Below, in pieces: positions 25,502 to 34,961 of a DNA stretch of 64,000 nucleotides. The stretch comes from Bacillota bacterium. GTDB lineage: Bacteria; Bacillota; Clostridia; Oscillospirales; Ruminococcaceae. The notes under the pieces are model-generated. The model ran no database searches, was not told where the DNA came from, and saw only the letters and a program-made list of their open reading frames with translations. The stretch is taken from positions 1-64,000 of the forward strand of contig JAEWLW010000065.1 of NCBI GenBank assembly GCA_023457355.1, written 5' to 3'. Position numbers and translations under genes: made by a program. How positions within the stretch are numbered: the first letter of the stretch is position 1; every line of letters starts with the position of its first letter.

Positions 25502-26494
25502 CTATTTTGGCGCATAGCCGTTGGGATGGCCCTGATGCCAGTTCCAGGCAGAGGCAATAATCTCCTCCAACGCCGCATGCTGCGGCCGCCACCCAAGCAG
25601 CGACCTGGCCTTGTCACTGGACGCAATCAGCTGCGCCGGGTCACCCTCGCGCCGGGATGTGCGCACGGCGGGAATGGAATGCCCCGTCACACGCCGCGCC
25701 GTTTCGATAACTTCCTGCACCGTGAAACCCACACCGTTGCCGAGATTCATGATGCTGCTCTCATTGCCGCCCGCCAGATAGCGCATGGCCAGAATATGCG
25801 CCTGCGCCAGATCGGTGACATGGATGTAATCGCGCACACAAGTGCCATCCTTTGTGGGATAATCGCTGCCAAAGATCGAAATATGGGGGCGCTGGCCATT
25901 GGGCACCTGCAAGATCAACGGTATCAGATGCGATTCCGGCGCATGTGCTTCGCCGATTTCGCCACAGGCATCGGCACCGCAGGCGTTAAAATACCGCAGC
26001 GAAACATATCGCAGGCCATGCGCCTTCGCCGTCCAGTAAAACATCTTTTCCATCGCCAGCTTGGTTTCACCGTAGGGGTTGGTCGGGCAGGTGCGGTCCT
26101 GCTCGTCAATCGGCATGCGCTCCGGCTCGCCATAGGTTGCGGCGGTTGAAGAAAAGACAATTTTATCAATTTTATGGGCTACCATCGCTTCAAGCAGTAC
26201 GCGCGTTCCACACAGATTGTTCTCGTAATATTTCAGGGGGTTTGAAACACTCTCCCCCACCAAGGAATAAGCCGCAAAATGAATTACGCCTTCAATCTGC
26301 TCTTTATGAAAAAGCGTATCCAGAAAAGCGCTGTCCGAAATATCCCCTTTATAAAAACGTGCACGTTTGTCGACCGCCTGGGTATGTCCTGTCGAAAGGT
26401 TATCTGCCACAACGGTATCAACGCCCTCATCGCAGAGCGCTTTGACCGTGTGCGAACCAATATAACCCGCACCGCCCAGCACTAATATTGCCAT
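25502..26494 (-). CDS. galE: UDP-glucose 4-epimerase
   Basis: A 330-residue extended short-chain dehydrogenase that interconverts UDP-glucose and UDP-galactose using bound NAD. The NAD loop GGAGYIGSH is at residues 7-15, FSSTAATYG holds the catalytic Ser/Thr (near residue 118), and NPYGETK has the catalytic Tyr and Lys (near residue 144). YFNACGAD and HILAMRYL are further family markers. Length is normal. No other Leloir genes are adjacent, so it may serve envelope polysaccharide synthesis instead. Confidence 0.94.
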   Translation of the reverse strand: MAILVLGGAGYIGSHTVKALCDEGVDTVVADNLSTGHTQAVDKRARFYKGDISDSAFLDTLFHKEQIEGVIHFAAYSLVGESVSNPLKYYENNLCGTRVLLEAMVAHKIDKIVFSSTAATYGEPERMPIDEQDRTCPTNPYGETKLAMEKMFYWTAKAHGLRYVSLRYFNACGADACGEIGEAHAPESHLIPLILQVPNGQRPHISIFGSDYPTKDGTCVRDYIHVTDLAQAHILAMRYLAGGNESSIMNLGNGVGFTVQEVIETARRVTGHSIPAVRTSRREGDPAQLIASSDKARSLLGWRPQHAALEEIIASAWNWHQGHPNGYAPK

Positions 26495-26680
26495 ATACGT
26501 TCCCCCTCATTTATAACAGCGGTTGTCTTTGAAATTATCATACCTGAAAAGGCGGTTGCTGGCAACAGCCGCGGCATGTATTTTAAATTTGCGATGCGTA
26601 TGGAATTTCCCTAATTTTTATAGTAGAATAACATCAAAAGCTTGCAGAAGTCCGTTATCAATACATAGGAGGGGATTAAA

Positions 26681-27508
26681 TTGGGATTTACCGTGACCAC
26701 GCTGATGGAAAACAACGCCGCAAAAGACGGCATGCACACCGAACATGGCCTGAGCCTGCATCTGACCGACGGCAGCTTTTCGCTGCTGCTTGACACCGGC
26801 GCCACCCCGGCGTTTATGGATAATGCAAAACAACTTGGCGTCAGCCTGGAAAAGATTGATGCGCTGGTGCTCAGCCACGGGCATTACGACCATACCGGCG
26901 GGGTGAAAGCGCTGCTTGACAGCGGCTGTTGCCCGAAAGCCACTTATTTTGGTCCCAACTTTTTCGCACACAGATATCACCGTGAGCCGGGCCGCCTGCG
27001 CCCGATCAGCGCGAGGATTACCGAAGAATTTCTCTTTGAGCGCCGCGTTCCGTTTTATTTACTGGAACCGGGCGTGCTAAAACTGAATGAACAGGTTTTT
27101 CTCGTGTGCGGAATCCCTTCCAAAAACGAAATTGAAAAAGCCAACCCCGGCATGCTGCGCCAATGCGGGTCGGCTTATGTGGTGGACGATTTTGGCGAGG
27201 AAACGGTGGTTGTGGTGCAAAGCGGCCAAAGGCTCACCCTGCTTTCGGGCTGCTCGCACAAGGGCGCCATCAATACCTGCATGTGGGTGTCTCAGCTGTT
27301 TAACCAGCCGGTGCATACTTTTATCGGCGGTACGCATCTTATGGATGCGGACGAATCACGCATGCGCGCCACCGTGTCAAGCCTGCGGGAACTCGGCGTC
27401 AAGAGGCTGGGTGCCTGCCATTGCAACGGGGAACAGGCCAATGCGCTCTTTGAACACGAATTTGAAGGCTTCTTTAAAAATAACGCCGGTACGGTCATCT
27501 TACTTTAA
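26681..27508 (+). CDS. MBL-fold metallo-hydrolase
   Basis: A 275-residue metallo-beta-lactamase-fold protein. The metal motif LSHGHYDHTGG (about residues 66-76) is intact, with an upstream Asp in LLLDTGATPAF and later histidines at SGCSHKGAIN (about 190) and GGTHLMDAD (about 215). It resembles the group often annotated as 7,8-dihydropterin-6-methyl-4-(beta-D-ribofuranosyl)-aminobenzene-5'-phosphate synthase-like, for which activity is rarely shown. The start is TTG at 26681 behind AGGAGGGG. It stands alone. Confidence 0.87.
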   Translation: MGFTVTTLMENNAAKDGMHTEHGLSLHLTDGSFSLLLDTGATPAFMDNAKQLGVSLEKIDALVLSHGHYDHTGGVKALLDSGCCPKATYFGPNFFAHRYHREPGRLRPISARITEEFLFERRVPFYLLEPGVLKLNEQVFLVCGIPSKNEIEKANPGMLRQCGSAYVVDDFGEETVVVVQSGQRLTLLSGCSHKGAINTCMWVSQLFNQPVHTFIGGTHLMDADESRMRATVSSLRELGVKRLGACHCNGEQANALFEHEFEGFFKNNAGTVILL

Positions 27509-27734
27509 TGTGCGCTCAGCGTCAGCCCGTTATATCGGGGACGAAAGGCGAAAATTTTTTCGTTTTTTCAAAGTAAAAGGCTGTATTCACAAGTACGAAA
27601 TGCCGGATTGGCGTATGCATTTTGTGTTGGGCGAGGCAAATTGCAGGAATACTGGATGTCTTCCGAGTATTTTTAACATGGCGCAACGCAAAATGCGCCG
27701 TCAAGACGGTCGTCTTGAACGGTTAATACAGGCT

Positions 27735-28271
27735 TTAAGGGACGCAAAAGCAATCCGGCGTAAGGCCGCCGTCACGGAGCAGCAACACCGCAGCGGCAGC
27801 GATAATATCCCCATGTTTTTGCACATCCGGGATATTTAAGGGATATTCCCCAATCTCCAGCTGCCCGCCGCTCAACGTCGTAATGGTACGCTGCACCGAA
27901 AAAACGGGCTTTTGGCTGTCCAGACTTGAAAGCGTCAGCGTATCTCTTTGGCGCAGTCCACAGCTTATCAGTTGCTGGCTGCCGTCCAGCAGAATGCCGG
28001 AGCCATTCTCCACAAAGGACAGCACTGTGGAACCCGTCGGCGCTGTAAAGGTGCTTTGGCAGCCTTCAGGCACCAAAACAACACAGCGGGCAGCAATCAG
28101 AACATCCTGTGCGGCGCCGCAAACAGCAATGCAAAAGTCAGGATTACCGTCCGGAAAAGCATAGAGGGATTCGCACAGAAACATGGTGCGGCGGCTGCGC
28201 TGCAACAACTCAAACAGGGCACGCGCTGCTCTTTCGCTGTCCTGCCCTGCCGGGAGCAGTATGATAACCAT
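27735..28271 (-). CDS. Hypothetical protein
   Basis: A 178-residue protein I do not recognise. It begins MVIILLPAGQ and has alternating short hydrophobic strands, a Cys-containing CIAVCGAAQDVLIAARCVV stretch near residue 47, and a glycine-rich middle, suggesting a mixed alpha/beta cytoplasmic fold. No signal peptide or membrane helix. GGAGGGAT seven bases before the ATG supports translation. It is divergent from the tRNA-Gln gene and converges on the MBL gene. Confidence 0.7.
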   Translation of the reverse strand: MVIILLPAGQDSERAARALFELLQRSRRTMFLCESLYAFPDGNPDFCIAVCGAAQDVLIAARCVVLVPEGCQSTFTAPTGSTVLSFVENGSGILLDGSQQLISCGLRQRDTLTLSSLDSQKPVFSVQRTITTLSGGQLEIGEYPLNIPDVQKHGDIIAAAAVLLLRDGGLTPDCFCVP

Positions 28272-28355
28272 AATATCCCTCCGTTTTTCAGTCTATTAAA
28301 TTGTGTCCCAAAACAACATTTTCATGCTAAAACGGCATTTTAACGCAAAAAGATG

Positions 28356-28383
28356 TTGACATTACGTTTTTTTGAGATATAAT
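28356..28383 (+). promoter_or_regulatory. tRNA-Gln promoter
   Basis: A perfect TTGACA (28356-28361) and perfect TATAAT (28378-28383) are separated by 16 bases, ending 21 bases before the tRNA. Confidence 0.85.
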
Positions 28384-28404
28384 AGATGATGCTGCAATAA
28401 TCAC

Positions 28405-28478
28405 TGCCGAATTGTGTAAAGGTAGCACGACAGACTCTGACTCTGTTTGTCTGGGTTCGAATCCTAGTTCGGCAACCA
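28405..28478 (+). tRNA. tRNA-Gln (anticodon CTG)
   Basis: A 74-base tRNA with encoded CCA. The acceptor stem is TGCCGAA with TTCGGCA (28405-28411 and 28468-28474); the U1-A72 pair is typical of tRNA-Gln. The anticodon stem ACAGA/TCTGT holds the loop CTCTGAC, giving anticodon CTG for codon CAG. The T-arm GGGTTCGAATCC is standard and the D-loop is short. A promoter precedes and a terminator follows, so it is an independent unit. Confidence 0.95.
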
Positions 28479-28482
28479 TTGG

Positions 28483-28508
28483 GCCGCTCGCTGTTGCGAG
28501 CGGCTTTT
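28483..28508 (+). terminator. tRNA-Gln terminator
   Basis: GCCGCTCGC (28483-28491) pairs perfectly with GCGAGCGGC (28496-28504), followed by TTTT, four bases after the tRNA end. Confidence 0.9.
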
Positions 28509-28884
28509 CGATAATTTTTTCGGGTTGCTGCTTTGGTAAAGCGCTAACATCGTTCAAATTTCGATGTGCCCAAGGAAAGGCGGCGGCGTTTTAAATACAT
28601 CAGGGCCTTTCCACTGTATTGTTCGCCTTGCGGTGTGCTCTGGTACAAATCAGTCTGAGGATGCGCTGTGCGCGCCCTTTCAGGCGCCAGCCTTTTGAGA
28701 GCCGGCAGCTCTTAAAGGGCTATTTGTTTTATGTTTTTTAAATTAAATTTATAAGACAAATAACCCCGGTTTTATTATTCTGTAATCAGAATATAGACCG
28801 TTTGACGTCTTTATCTTCGCGGTTTTCTGCCGCATGCCTTACGCATCATAAGGAACTAAAAATATAAGGAGGACACAAAGCGCC
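28509..28884. other. Spacer before the ABC exporter
   Basis: About 375 bases with several short imperfect inverted repeats and an AT-rich second half. No gene recognised and no convincing promoter placed. Confidence 0.4.
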
Positions 28885-30636
28885 ATGCAGCTTTTTAAAA
28901 AATTCGTTTCGTACTACAGGCCCTATCGCTTTTTATTCTATTTTGATCTGTTTTGCGCACTGATCGTGTCGCTTATCGACCTCTCTTTTCCGCTTATTCT
29001 GAACACGCTTAACCGAGGACTGTTTCTCGGCGAAGCGCAAAACATTATCAGGATGATGGGCTATATTGGCCTGGCATTGCTCGCGATGTATGGGGTTCGC
29101 TACTTCGCCCAGTATTTTATCACGTCGTGGGGGCACATCATGGGCGCAAGGATGGAGAGCGACATGCGCCGGGACTTGTTTTCCCACCTGCAGAAGCTGA
29201 GCTTCTCCTACTATGATAAAAACAACACCGGCGATATGATGTCGCGCATCGTATCGGATTTGTTCGATATCTCCGAGCTGGCGCACCATGGGCCTGAGAA
29301 CGTGTTTATGTCGGTGCTCAAGCTCTCCGGGGCGTTTATCATTCTTCTGATGATGAACGTCAAGCTGACAATAATTCTGTTCGCGTTCACCGCAGTCATG
29401 ATTGTCTTTTCCTTTTACCAGAATCGGAAGATGCGGACAATCTTTCTGGATAATCGCCTTAAAATTTCAGGCGTCAATTCCCGCGTTCAGGATAGCCTTT
29501 CCGGCATTCGCGTCGTAAAATCCTTTACAAATGAGGGTTATGAAAATGATCGGTTTGAAGACAGCAACCATTTATTCCTTGAATCCAAAAATGGCAGCTA
29601 CCGTGCCATGGGCGGATATATGGCCGGGAACTCCTTTTTTCAGGGGCTTTTTTACACTGTCATTATTGTGGTCGGCGGTATCCTGATTGCAAAAGGCGAA
29701 GTTCAGCCCACCGACCTTGCGGTTTATGTCCTGTATGTCAACGTATTTATGAACCCCATACAGCTACTGCTCAACTTCACTGAGCAGTTCCAAAAGGGCT
29801 ATGCCGGTTTCCGGCGCTTTGTGGAAATTCTTAATACAAAGCCGGAAATCGTCGATGCCCCGGATGCAGCGGCGCTAACCCATGTGAACGGCGACATTGA
29901 ATATAAGGATGTCTCGTTCAGCTATGAGGATACGGTTCGGATTTTGAACCATATTGACGTAAAAATGAAGGCAGGGCAGACCATGGCGCTGGTCGGCCCA
30001 TCCGGCGGCGGGAAAACGACGTTCTGTTCGCTGCTGCCGCGGTTTTATGAGGTGACCGGCGGAAGCGTGTTGATCGACGGAAAGGATATTCGCTCTTTCA
30101 CGCTGCAATCCCTGCGCGCATCAATCGGAATCGTACAGCAGGATGTTTACATCTTTTCGGGCAGCATCAAAGATAATATTGCCTACGGCAGGCTGGATGC
30201 CACCGATGAGGAAATTTGGGAAGCCGCCAAAAATGCAAATATCCACGATTTTATCCTGTCTCTGCCGGACGGTTATAACGCCTATGTGGGAGAACGTGGA
30301 ACACGCCTTTCCGGCGGACAGAAGCAGCGGATTGCCATCGCGCGTGTTTTTCTGAAAAATCCTAAAATTCTGATTTTGGACGAAGCCACCTCTGCGCTGG
30401 ATAATGAAAGTGAGCGGTATATTCAGGAGTCTCTGGAAAGGCTCTCCCTGAACAGAACGACGATTGTGATTGCGCACCGGCTCAGCACAATCCGCAATGC
30501 GGACGAGATCGTTGTTTTAACGGACGAGGGCATCATGGAGCGCGGGAAGCACGCGGAGCTTCTTAAAGTTGGTGGCCGTTACGCACGTTACTACAACATG
30601 CAGTTTGAGGGCATGGAGAACAATATCATCGTTTGA
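28885..30636 (+). CDS. ABC exporter, fused permease-ATPase
   Basis: A 583-residue half-size ABC exporter. An N-terminal six-helix type-I export domain covers about residues 15-310 and the ATPase about 340-580. Motifs are Walker A GPSGGGKTT (near residue 371), Q-loop GIVQQDVYIF, signature LSGGQKQR (near 478), Walker B ILILDEATSALD and the switch His in IAHRLST. It exports lipids, peptides or drugs; the substrate is unknown. It probably works as a homodimer, since no second half-transporter is adjacent. AAGGAGG precedes the ATG. Confidence 0.93.
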   Translation: MQLFKKFVSYYRPYRFLFYFDLFCALIVSLIDLSFPLILNTLNRGLFLGEAQNIIRMMGYIGLALLAMYGVRYFAQYFITSWGHIMGARMESDMRRDLFSHLQKLSFSYYDKNNTGDMMSRIVSDLFDISELAHHGPENVFMSVLKLSGAFIILLMMNVKLTIILFAFTAVMIVFSFYQNRKMRTIFLDNRLKISGVNSRVQDSLSGIRVVKSFTNEGYENDRFEDSNHLFLESKNGSYRAMGGYMAGNSFFQGLFYTVIIVVGGILIAKGEVQPTDLAVYVLYVNVFMNPIQLLLNFTEQFQKGYAGFRRFVEILNTKPEIVDAPDAAALTHVNGDIEYKDVSFSYEDTVRILNHIDVKMKAGQTMALVGPSGGGKTTFCSLLPRFYEVTGGSVLIDGKDIRSFTLQSLRASIGIVQQDVYIFSGSIKDNIAYGRLDATDEEIWEAAKNANIHDFILSLPDGYNAYVGERGTRLSGGQKQRIAIARVFLKNPKILILDEATSALDNESERYIQESLERLSLNRTTIVIAHRLSTIRNADEIVVLTDEGIMERGKHAELLKVGGRYARYYNMQFEGMENNIIV

Positions 30637-30658
30637 CCCAGGTTGACCGTCTAAAAAA

Positions 30659-30692
30659 GCGTGCAAGCATTCTAAGTTGAGTGCTTGCACGC
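30659..30692 (+). terminator. Terminator after the ABC exporter
   Basis: GCGTGCAAGCA (30659-30669) pairs with TGCTTGCACGC (30682-30692), followed by GTTCTTTAT. Confidence 0.8.
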
Positions 30693-30860
30693 GTTCTTTA
30701 TAATCGAGTTAAAAATGGAACCGGCATTCCCCAGGATGGCTTTTACACCCGACAAACATGGTTGCGGCTACCTCCCGTTGAAAGCATTCGGTCAGATTGG
30801 CGATACATTGCTTTCATATATATTGAGATAGCCCGGCGCGCTTTGCCCCAACCCTGTCGT

Positions 30861-31479
30861 TTAACTTAAACGATAGGCCGCCCAACGGAGTTCCTGTAGT
30901 GTCAGGGCCAGTGACATGCCGTCGGCATTATAATAAAGGCCGAGTGTATCGCCCTCCGTCAGCTGAACCACGCCCGACAAGGTGATTGTACCGGCGGCAA
31001 GTATCGTCCTTAAAGAAAGCAACACGAGATTGGTATAAAAAATCGGGAGCTGCCCGCTGAGCAAATCCGCACTTGTTGGCGAAGTCCTTCTGATTGTGAA
31101 GGTCGGGTTAATACTGGCACCCAGCTGGGTGGTTATGGCCGAATTGGTTTGATAGCTGATGGTAGCCTGCGTCGTGTAAACACCGGTTATCGGCGCTGTA
31201 TACAGCCCCGTTGCCATATTGAAGTGCTCACTGCTGAATGCGGGATATGCCACCGACCATCGTATCATCAGAAACACCTAAGGATGCCTTATATGCCGAA
31301 AAGCCTTCCTGCAATATATTGGGGAAGAGCCCTTGTATTTCATAAAAGTTAATCAAATATTCTATCGCCTCCACTATCCTGTCAGATACTGCGCATTCTG
31401 ATAATAGCGACTGTCGATACGATTTACTATTACAATATTCATTGTCTGCAAATTTGCTCCATCGGAGCCGGACAGGCAA
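30861..31479 (-). pseudogene. C1q/BclA-C-like surface protein remnant, frameshifted
   Basis: The downstream frame (31277 to 30861) reads like the C1q/TNF-like jelly-roll of spore or phage surface proteins: FNMATGLYTAPITGVYTTQA, then QLTEGDTLGLYYNADG. The upstream frame (from 31479) supplies a plausible preceding piece, GFSAYKASLGVSDDTMV, but in another phase and ending at a stop near 31230. A one-base change near 31240-31265 would join them. No collagen-like repeat and no clear start or ribosome site is seen, so this is probably a decayed gene. An exosporium role is inference. Confidence 0.55.
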
Positions 31480-31560
31480 GAATGCACCCTGTTCGGAGGG
31501 TGAAGAGCGTCGCTTTTAATGTTGTACGAGGCAAGGTCCTGAAATGGACAGCGCTTTTTC

Positions 31561-31603
31561 GGGCGATGCCGGGCTTTAAATTCCTTAAAGCCCGGCATCG
31601 CCC
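31561..31603. terminator. 19-base-pair palindromic hairpin
   Basis: A perfect 19-base inverted repeat (31561-31579 with 31585-31603) with a five-base loop, 13 bases after the URO-D gene stop. T-runs are weak, so it may stabilise the transcript end or terminate only partly. Confidence 0.6.
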
Positions 31604-31615
31604 GATTTTCTGCGC

Positions 31616-32662
31616 CTAAATAGCGGCCTTTTGAAGTGTCAGGTCGCTGAAATCATATACCGCTTTTCGCAGCGCATAAAGGTTTCTTTCCGGCAGCAGC
31701 TGATCCGCCACACAGCCGGGCCCCAGAATCAGGCCGCGCCCGCCAACCTGTGAGATCGCCTCCTGAACATGCAGGCGAATATCTGCCACACTGCCGCAGG
31801 AAAGCAGGCTCTCTCTGATTTTGATGCCGTTCTCATCATAGTAGGGAATCTCTCTGATGCCGCCCATTAAGCATTTATTGGTGATTGCGCGGGCCTGCGC
31901 CAGGGAGGGGCCGCTCCAACGGTCGTGCCAGTTGATGCAAGGAACCGGGTAGTTTGCAATCAGCTCAAACATGCCGTGGTCGCCGTGCAGATGCACAATA
32001 TTAAAATAGGTCTCCTCCTGAAAAGCCGCGATGACCTTCAGGTCGTAAAACTGCCCAAACGCCTCATACTCCGCCTGCGTGAGAAAATCATCATTTGCAC
32101 ACTGTGTCGCAAAGAAGAAACCGTCCACCCCAGCGTTGATATTGGCGCGCACAAAATTCACGGTTGTCTGTGTAATCGCTTCCAGCGCCTGTCTGAACAG
32201 GGTAGGGCTTTCTTTCATATCCAGCAGAATCCGGTCGCCTGCCAGCTTTCTGGCGGTGGTTAGCGGGCTGAAGATAGTCTGAACAACCGGCAGGCTGCCT
32301 TTTGTCAGCCGGGTGGTGTATTGTGCGGCTTGCAGCTGCTTGCCATAGGAGCCATAAATGGCGGGAAGCGGTTCAATTTGGCCCCACTCTTCCACATGGT
32401 GAATGCCATAGTCGTCAATGACAGGCGGGCAGTTGGCCTTGTTGAAAATCTTTACCCTTGCGCCGTAATCCTGTACGCCGTAAAGGCCGAAAGGCATCAG
32501 CTTGATGAAATCGAAATCGTATTTCTGCGCAAAAGCGACCTGTGTTTCCGCCAGCGTGCGCGGATCCTGATCTGCCGCCGAAAAGTGCATCCATAAATTC
32601 ACGGGGACGCGGTCCACCGCTTCGCCGTGCAAAGCGGCCTTGATGCGTTCAGTCTTATTCAA
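31616..32662 (-). CDS. Uroporphyrinogen decarboxylase (URO-D) family protein
   Basis: A 348-residue TIM-barrel protein of the URO-D superfamily, closer to MtaA/CmuA-like methyltransferases than to HemE. It begins MNKTERIKAALHGEAVDRVPVN, quoted here in part as the typical VDRVPV start. HLHGDHG (near residue 225), PCINW and GPGC (near 317) supply the H-x-H and C residues that bind zinc in corrinoid methyltransferases. No heme genes are nearby. It is the last gene of an amino-acid ABC transporter operon, 15 bases after the second permease, so it may act on the imported compound. That link is inference. Confidence 0.85.
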   Translation of the reverse strand: MNKTERIKAALHGEAVDRVPVNLWMHFSAADQDPRTLAETQVAFAQKYDFDFIKLMPFGLYGVQDYGARVKIFNKANCPPVIDDYGIHHVEEWGQIEPLPAIYGSYGKQLQAAQYTTRLTKGSLPVVQTIFSPLTTARKLAGDRILLDMKESPTLFRQALEAITQTTVNFVRANINAGVDGFFFATQCANDDFLTQAEYEAFGQFYDLKVIAAFQEETYFNIVHLHGDHGMFELIANYPVPCINWHDRWSGPSLAQARAITNKCLMGGIREIPYYDENGIKIRESLLSCGSVADIRLHVQEAISQVGGRGLILGPGCVADQLLPERNLYALRKAVYDFSDLTLQKAAI

Positions 32663-32677
32663 ATTGCAGCACCCTTT

Positions 32678-33343
32678 CTACCATTTTCTCAGTTTTTGTT
32701 CCAGTTGGCCGAACAGCCAGCTTAAGGCGCCGCAAAGCGCCCAATAAACCAGCGCGGCCGCAATGTAAGCTTCAAGGTAGCCGTAGTTTTGCGCAGAGGC
32801 CACCCGCGCCTGAGCAAGAATATCAGTCACGCCGATGGTAAAGGCGAGCGAAAGCCCCTTGATAACCCCCAGATAGCTGTTTAACATCACCGGCAGCGCC
32901 GCCGTGAGCATCTGCGGCACGATGATTCTGTTGAGGGCCTGTGCATCGCTCAACCCACACGCGTAGGCCGCGTCCCACTGCCCGGCATCCACCGAGCCAA
33001 ACGAACCCCGGATGTTTTCAGCCTGCCCCACCGATATGTAGACCGAATAGGCGAACACCAGTATCACAAGAGCATTTGGCGTGACGCCAAGCAGCCTTTG
33101 CATCAGCGGCGGCAGTAAATAGTAAGCGATATAGAGATGGATAATCAACGGCATACCGCGGGTATAGTCGATGAAAACACGCACCATCTGCCGCAGCACG
33201 GGAATCCGGCGGATGCGGACAACCGCGATAAAAAAGCCCAGAACAACACCCATCACCAGAATCAGCAAGGCAACACCGACTGTGAAGGGAACAACCTTTA
33301 AAATGTAACCGAAATCGTCGCGTATCAGTGCGCCGCTGATCAT
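32678..33343 (-). CDS. Amino acid ABC transporter permease
   Basis: A 221-residue inner-membrane permease of the HisM/GlnP polar amino acid family. Five or so helices are visible. The EAA-type cytoplasmic loop is AAYACGLSDAQALNRIIVPQ (near residue 125), preceded by RGMPLIIHLYIAYY (near 63). The ATG overlaps the stop of the other permease by four bases. The two permeases probably form a heterodimer. Confidence 0.93.
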   Translation of the reverse strand: MISGALIRDDFGYILKVVPFTVGVALLILVMGVVLGFFIAVVRIRRIPVLRQMVRVFIDYTRGMPLIIHLYIAYYLLPPLMQRLLGVTPNALVILVFAYSVYISVGQAENIRGSFGSVDAGQWDAAYACGLSDAQALNRIIVPQMLTAALPVMLNSYLGVIKGLSLAFTIGVTDILAQARVASAQNYGYLEAYIAAALVYWALCGALSWLFGQLEQKLRKW

Positions 33344-34053
33344 AAGGTCACCTGCTCTCGGCTGGGAGATTTATAGTTCACCCGCTTTTCCGCGGCCTGG
33401 AACAGCTTGCTCACCCCCAGCGTGATGCACCAGTAGATGGCGCCCGCCGCCAGATAGACCTCCAGCTTTTTAACACCGTAGTCATTGACAATCACCATTT
33501 TAGCTTTGCCCATGATGTCGGCCAACCCGATGACAAACAGCACCGATGTATCTTTCACCAGCTCCACCATCGCGTTTTCAATATTCGGCCACGCGACAGG
33601 CAGCAGTTGCGGCAGGATGATGCGCGTGAATTTCTTCATACCGGTCATGCCGATGCTGTCCGCCGCGTCGTGCTGGCCCTGGTCCACCGCCAGATAGGCC
33701 GGGCGCAAGAATTCGGACATGTGCGCCCCATTATAGAGCACCAGCGCCAGCAGGACATAAAGGGTTTTGCTCCAGTCGTCGATATTTACGCCAAACCCGC
33801 GCAGGAACATCGGCAGCGCATAATACACGATAAAAATATGAATGATGCAGGGCGTGCTTCGGAAAAATGAAACGTAAAGATTCATCAGCGGATAGATCAC
33901 CCGCCACTTTCTGATGCGGATGACAGCCACCCCCATGGCCAGCGCCAGCCCCAGGCAACCTGAAAGCACGATAATGAACAGCGTGTAGGGGACGGCGCTG
34001 CCGATTCGCTGTATTATTTTCAGCACGTAGTCGATATCAATGCTCAATGACAA
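33340..34053 (-). CDS. Amino acid ABC transporter permease
   Basis: A 237-residue permease of the same family as its neighbour. FRSTPCIIHIFIVYYALP lies near residue 64 and the EAA loop AADSIGMTGMKKFTRIILPQ near residue 130. KDTSVLFVIGLADIM (about 168) is typical of polar amino acid systems. It lies between the binding protein and the second permease. Confidence 0.93.
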   Translation of the reverse strand: MSLSIDIDYVLKIIQRIGSAVPYTLFIIVLSGCLGLALAMGVAVIRIRKWRVIYPLMNLYVSFFRSTPCIIHIFIVYYALPMFLRGFGVNIDDWSKTLYVLLALVLYNGAHMSEFLRPAYLAVDQGQHDAADSIGMTGMKKFTRIILPQLLPVAWPNIENAMVELVKDTSVLFVIGLADIMGKAKMVIVNDYGVKKLEVYLAAGAIYWCITLGVSKLFQAAEKRVNYKSPSREQVTL

Positions 34054-34087
34054 AGGCCCGTCCTCCTCTTAACTGTATTTTCGCCGA

Positions 34088-34939
34088 TTAATCTTTATAA
34101 AACTGAAGGGTGTCCTCACCGTACCATTTGAGCGACAGTTCGGAAAGCGTGCCGTTCTCACGCAGCGTTTTCAGGGCGTCGCCAACCTTTGCGGCAAGGT
34201 CTGCCTGGTCTTTTGCAAGCGCAAAATAAGTGCCGTTAATCGCAACGGGCGTTTCAACCGCCTTCACCTTCAGGCCCAGCTGGGCTTTAATCTCGTTGAA
34301 GCCCAGGTTGTTGGGCAGCACCAACGCGTCATACTGTCTGGAATCAACCGAGATAAAACGATCGGCCACCGATACGCCCTCGGCAGTGGTGATGGTAATC
34401 TGCGCGTCGGGGTGCTCGGCATTGTAGCTGGTCAACAGGTTGAAGATACCGCCATTCGGGGTGGAAGGCACCAGATTTTTGCCCACAAGGTCGTCAATGC
34501 CCTTGATGCTGTCGTCATCCTCATGGACATAGATGTTAATCAGGCTGACGCCGTTGATTGCATCGGGCAGCAGATATTTTTCCTCGCGCTCCTTCGTCTT
34601 GTAAAGCCCGCCGCCGATGAGGGCATATTTACCGGTGTCAAGGCCGATGGCGGTCGCGTCGCTCTCGACATATTCCAAATTAAAATCATAGTCGGGAATC
34701 AAGCCATCCACCGCATTGAGCACATCAACCTCATAGCCGACTTTATTGCCGTTTTCATCCTCGAAACTCAGGGGCTTTGAGCCGGATTCAAGTGCCACAT
34801 TGACCTTTTTGACCTCAGGCGCGCTCACAGAGCCGCTTGACGATGCGGGCGACGACGAAGCAGCGGTTCCGCCGCAACCGGACAGCGCAGCAGAAATAAT
34901 ACCAAGGGCAAGGGCGGACGCAAATAATCTGTTTTTCAT
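34088..34939 (-). CDS. Amino acid ABC transporter substrate-binding lipoprotein
   Basis: A 283-residue family-3 extracellular solute-binding protein. A lipoprotein signal lies at residues 1-22 with lipobox LSGC, followed by a Ser/Ala-rich linker. SKPLSFEDENGNKVGYEVDV (about residues 55-74) is the usual ligand-contact strand and helix. I chose ATG 34939 over the longer frame from 34978 because the signal peptide begins there behind AAAGAGAG. Ligand unknown; the divergent C-S lyase genes suggest cystine or another sulfur amino acid. Confidence 0.9.
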   Translation of the reverse strand: MKNRLFASALALGIISAALSGCGGTAASSSPASSSGSVSAPEVKKVNVALESGSKPLSFEDENGNKVGYEVDVLNAVDGLIPDYDFNLEYVESDATAIGLDTGKYALIGGGLYKTKEREEKYLLPDAINGVSLINIYVHEDDDSIKGIDDLVGKNLVPSTPNGGIFNLLTSYNAEHPDAQITITTAEGVSVADRFISVDSRQYDALVLPNNLGFNEIKAQLGLKVKAVETPVAINGTYFALAKDQADLAAKVGDALKTLRENGTLSELSLKWYGEDTLQFYKD

Positions 34940-34961
34940 AAAGAATCTCTCTTTCTGTTTT

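Noticed and set aside
30681..30869. 62-codon plus-strand ORF after the ABC exporter
   Set aside because: It starts within the exporter terminator region and has no ribosome site or recognisable domain.
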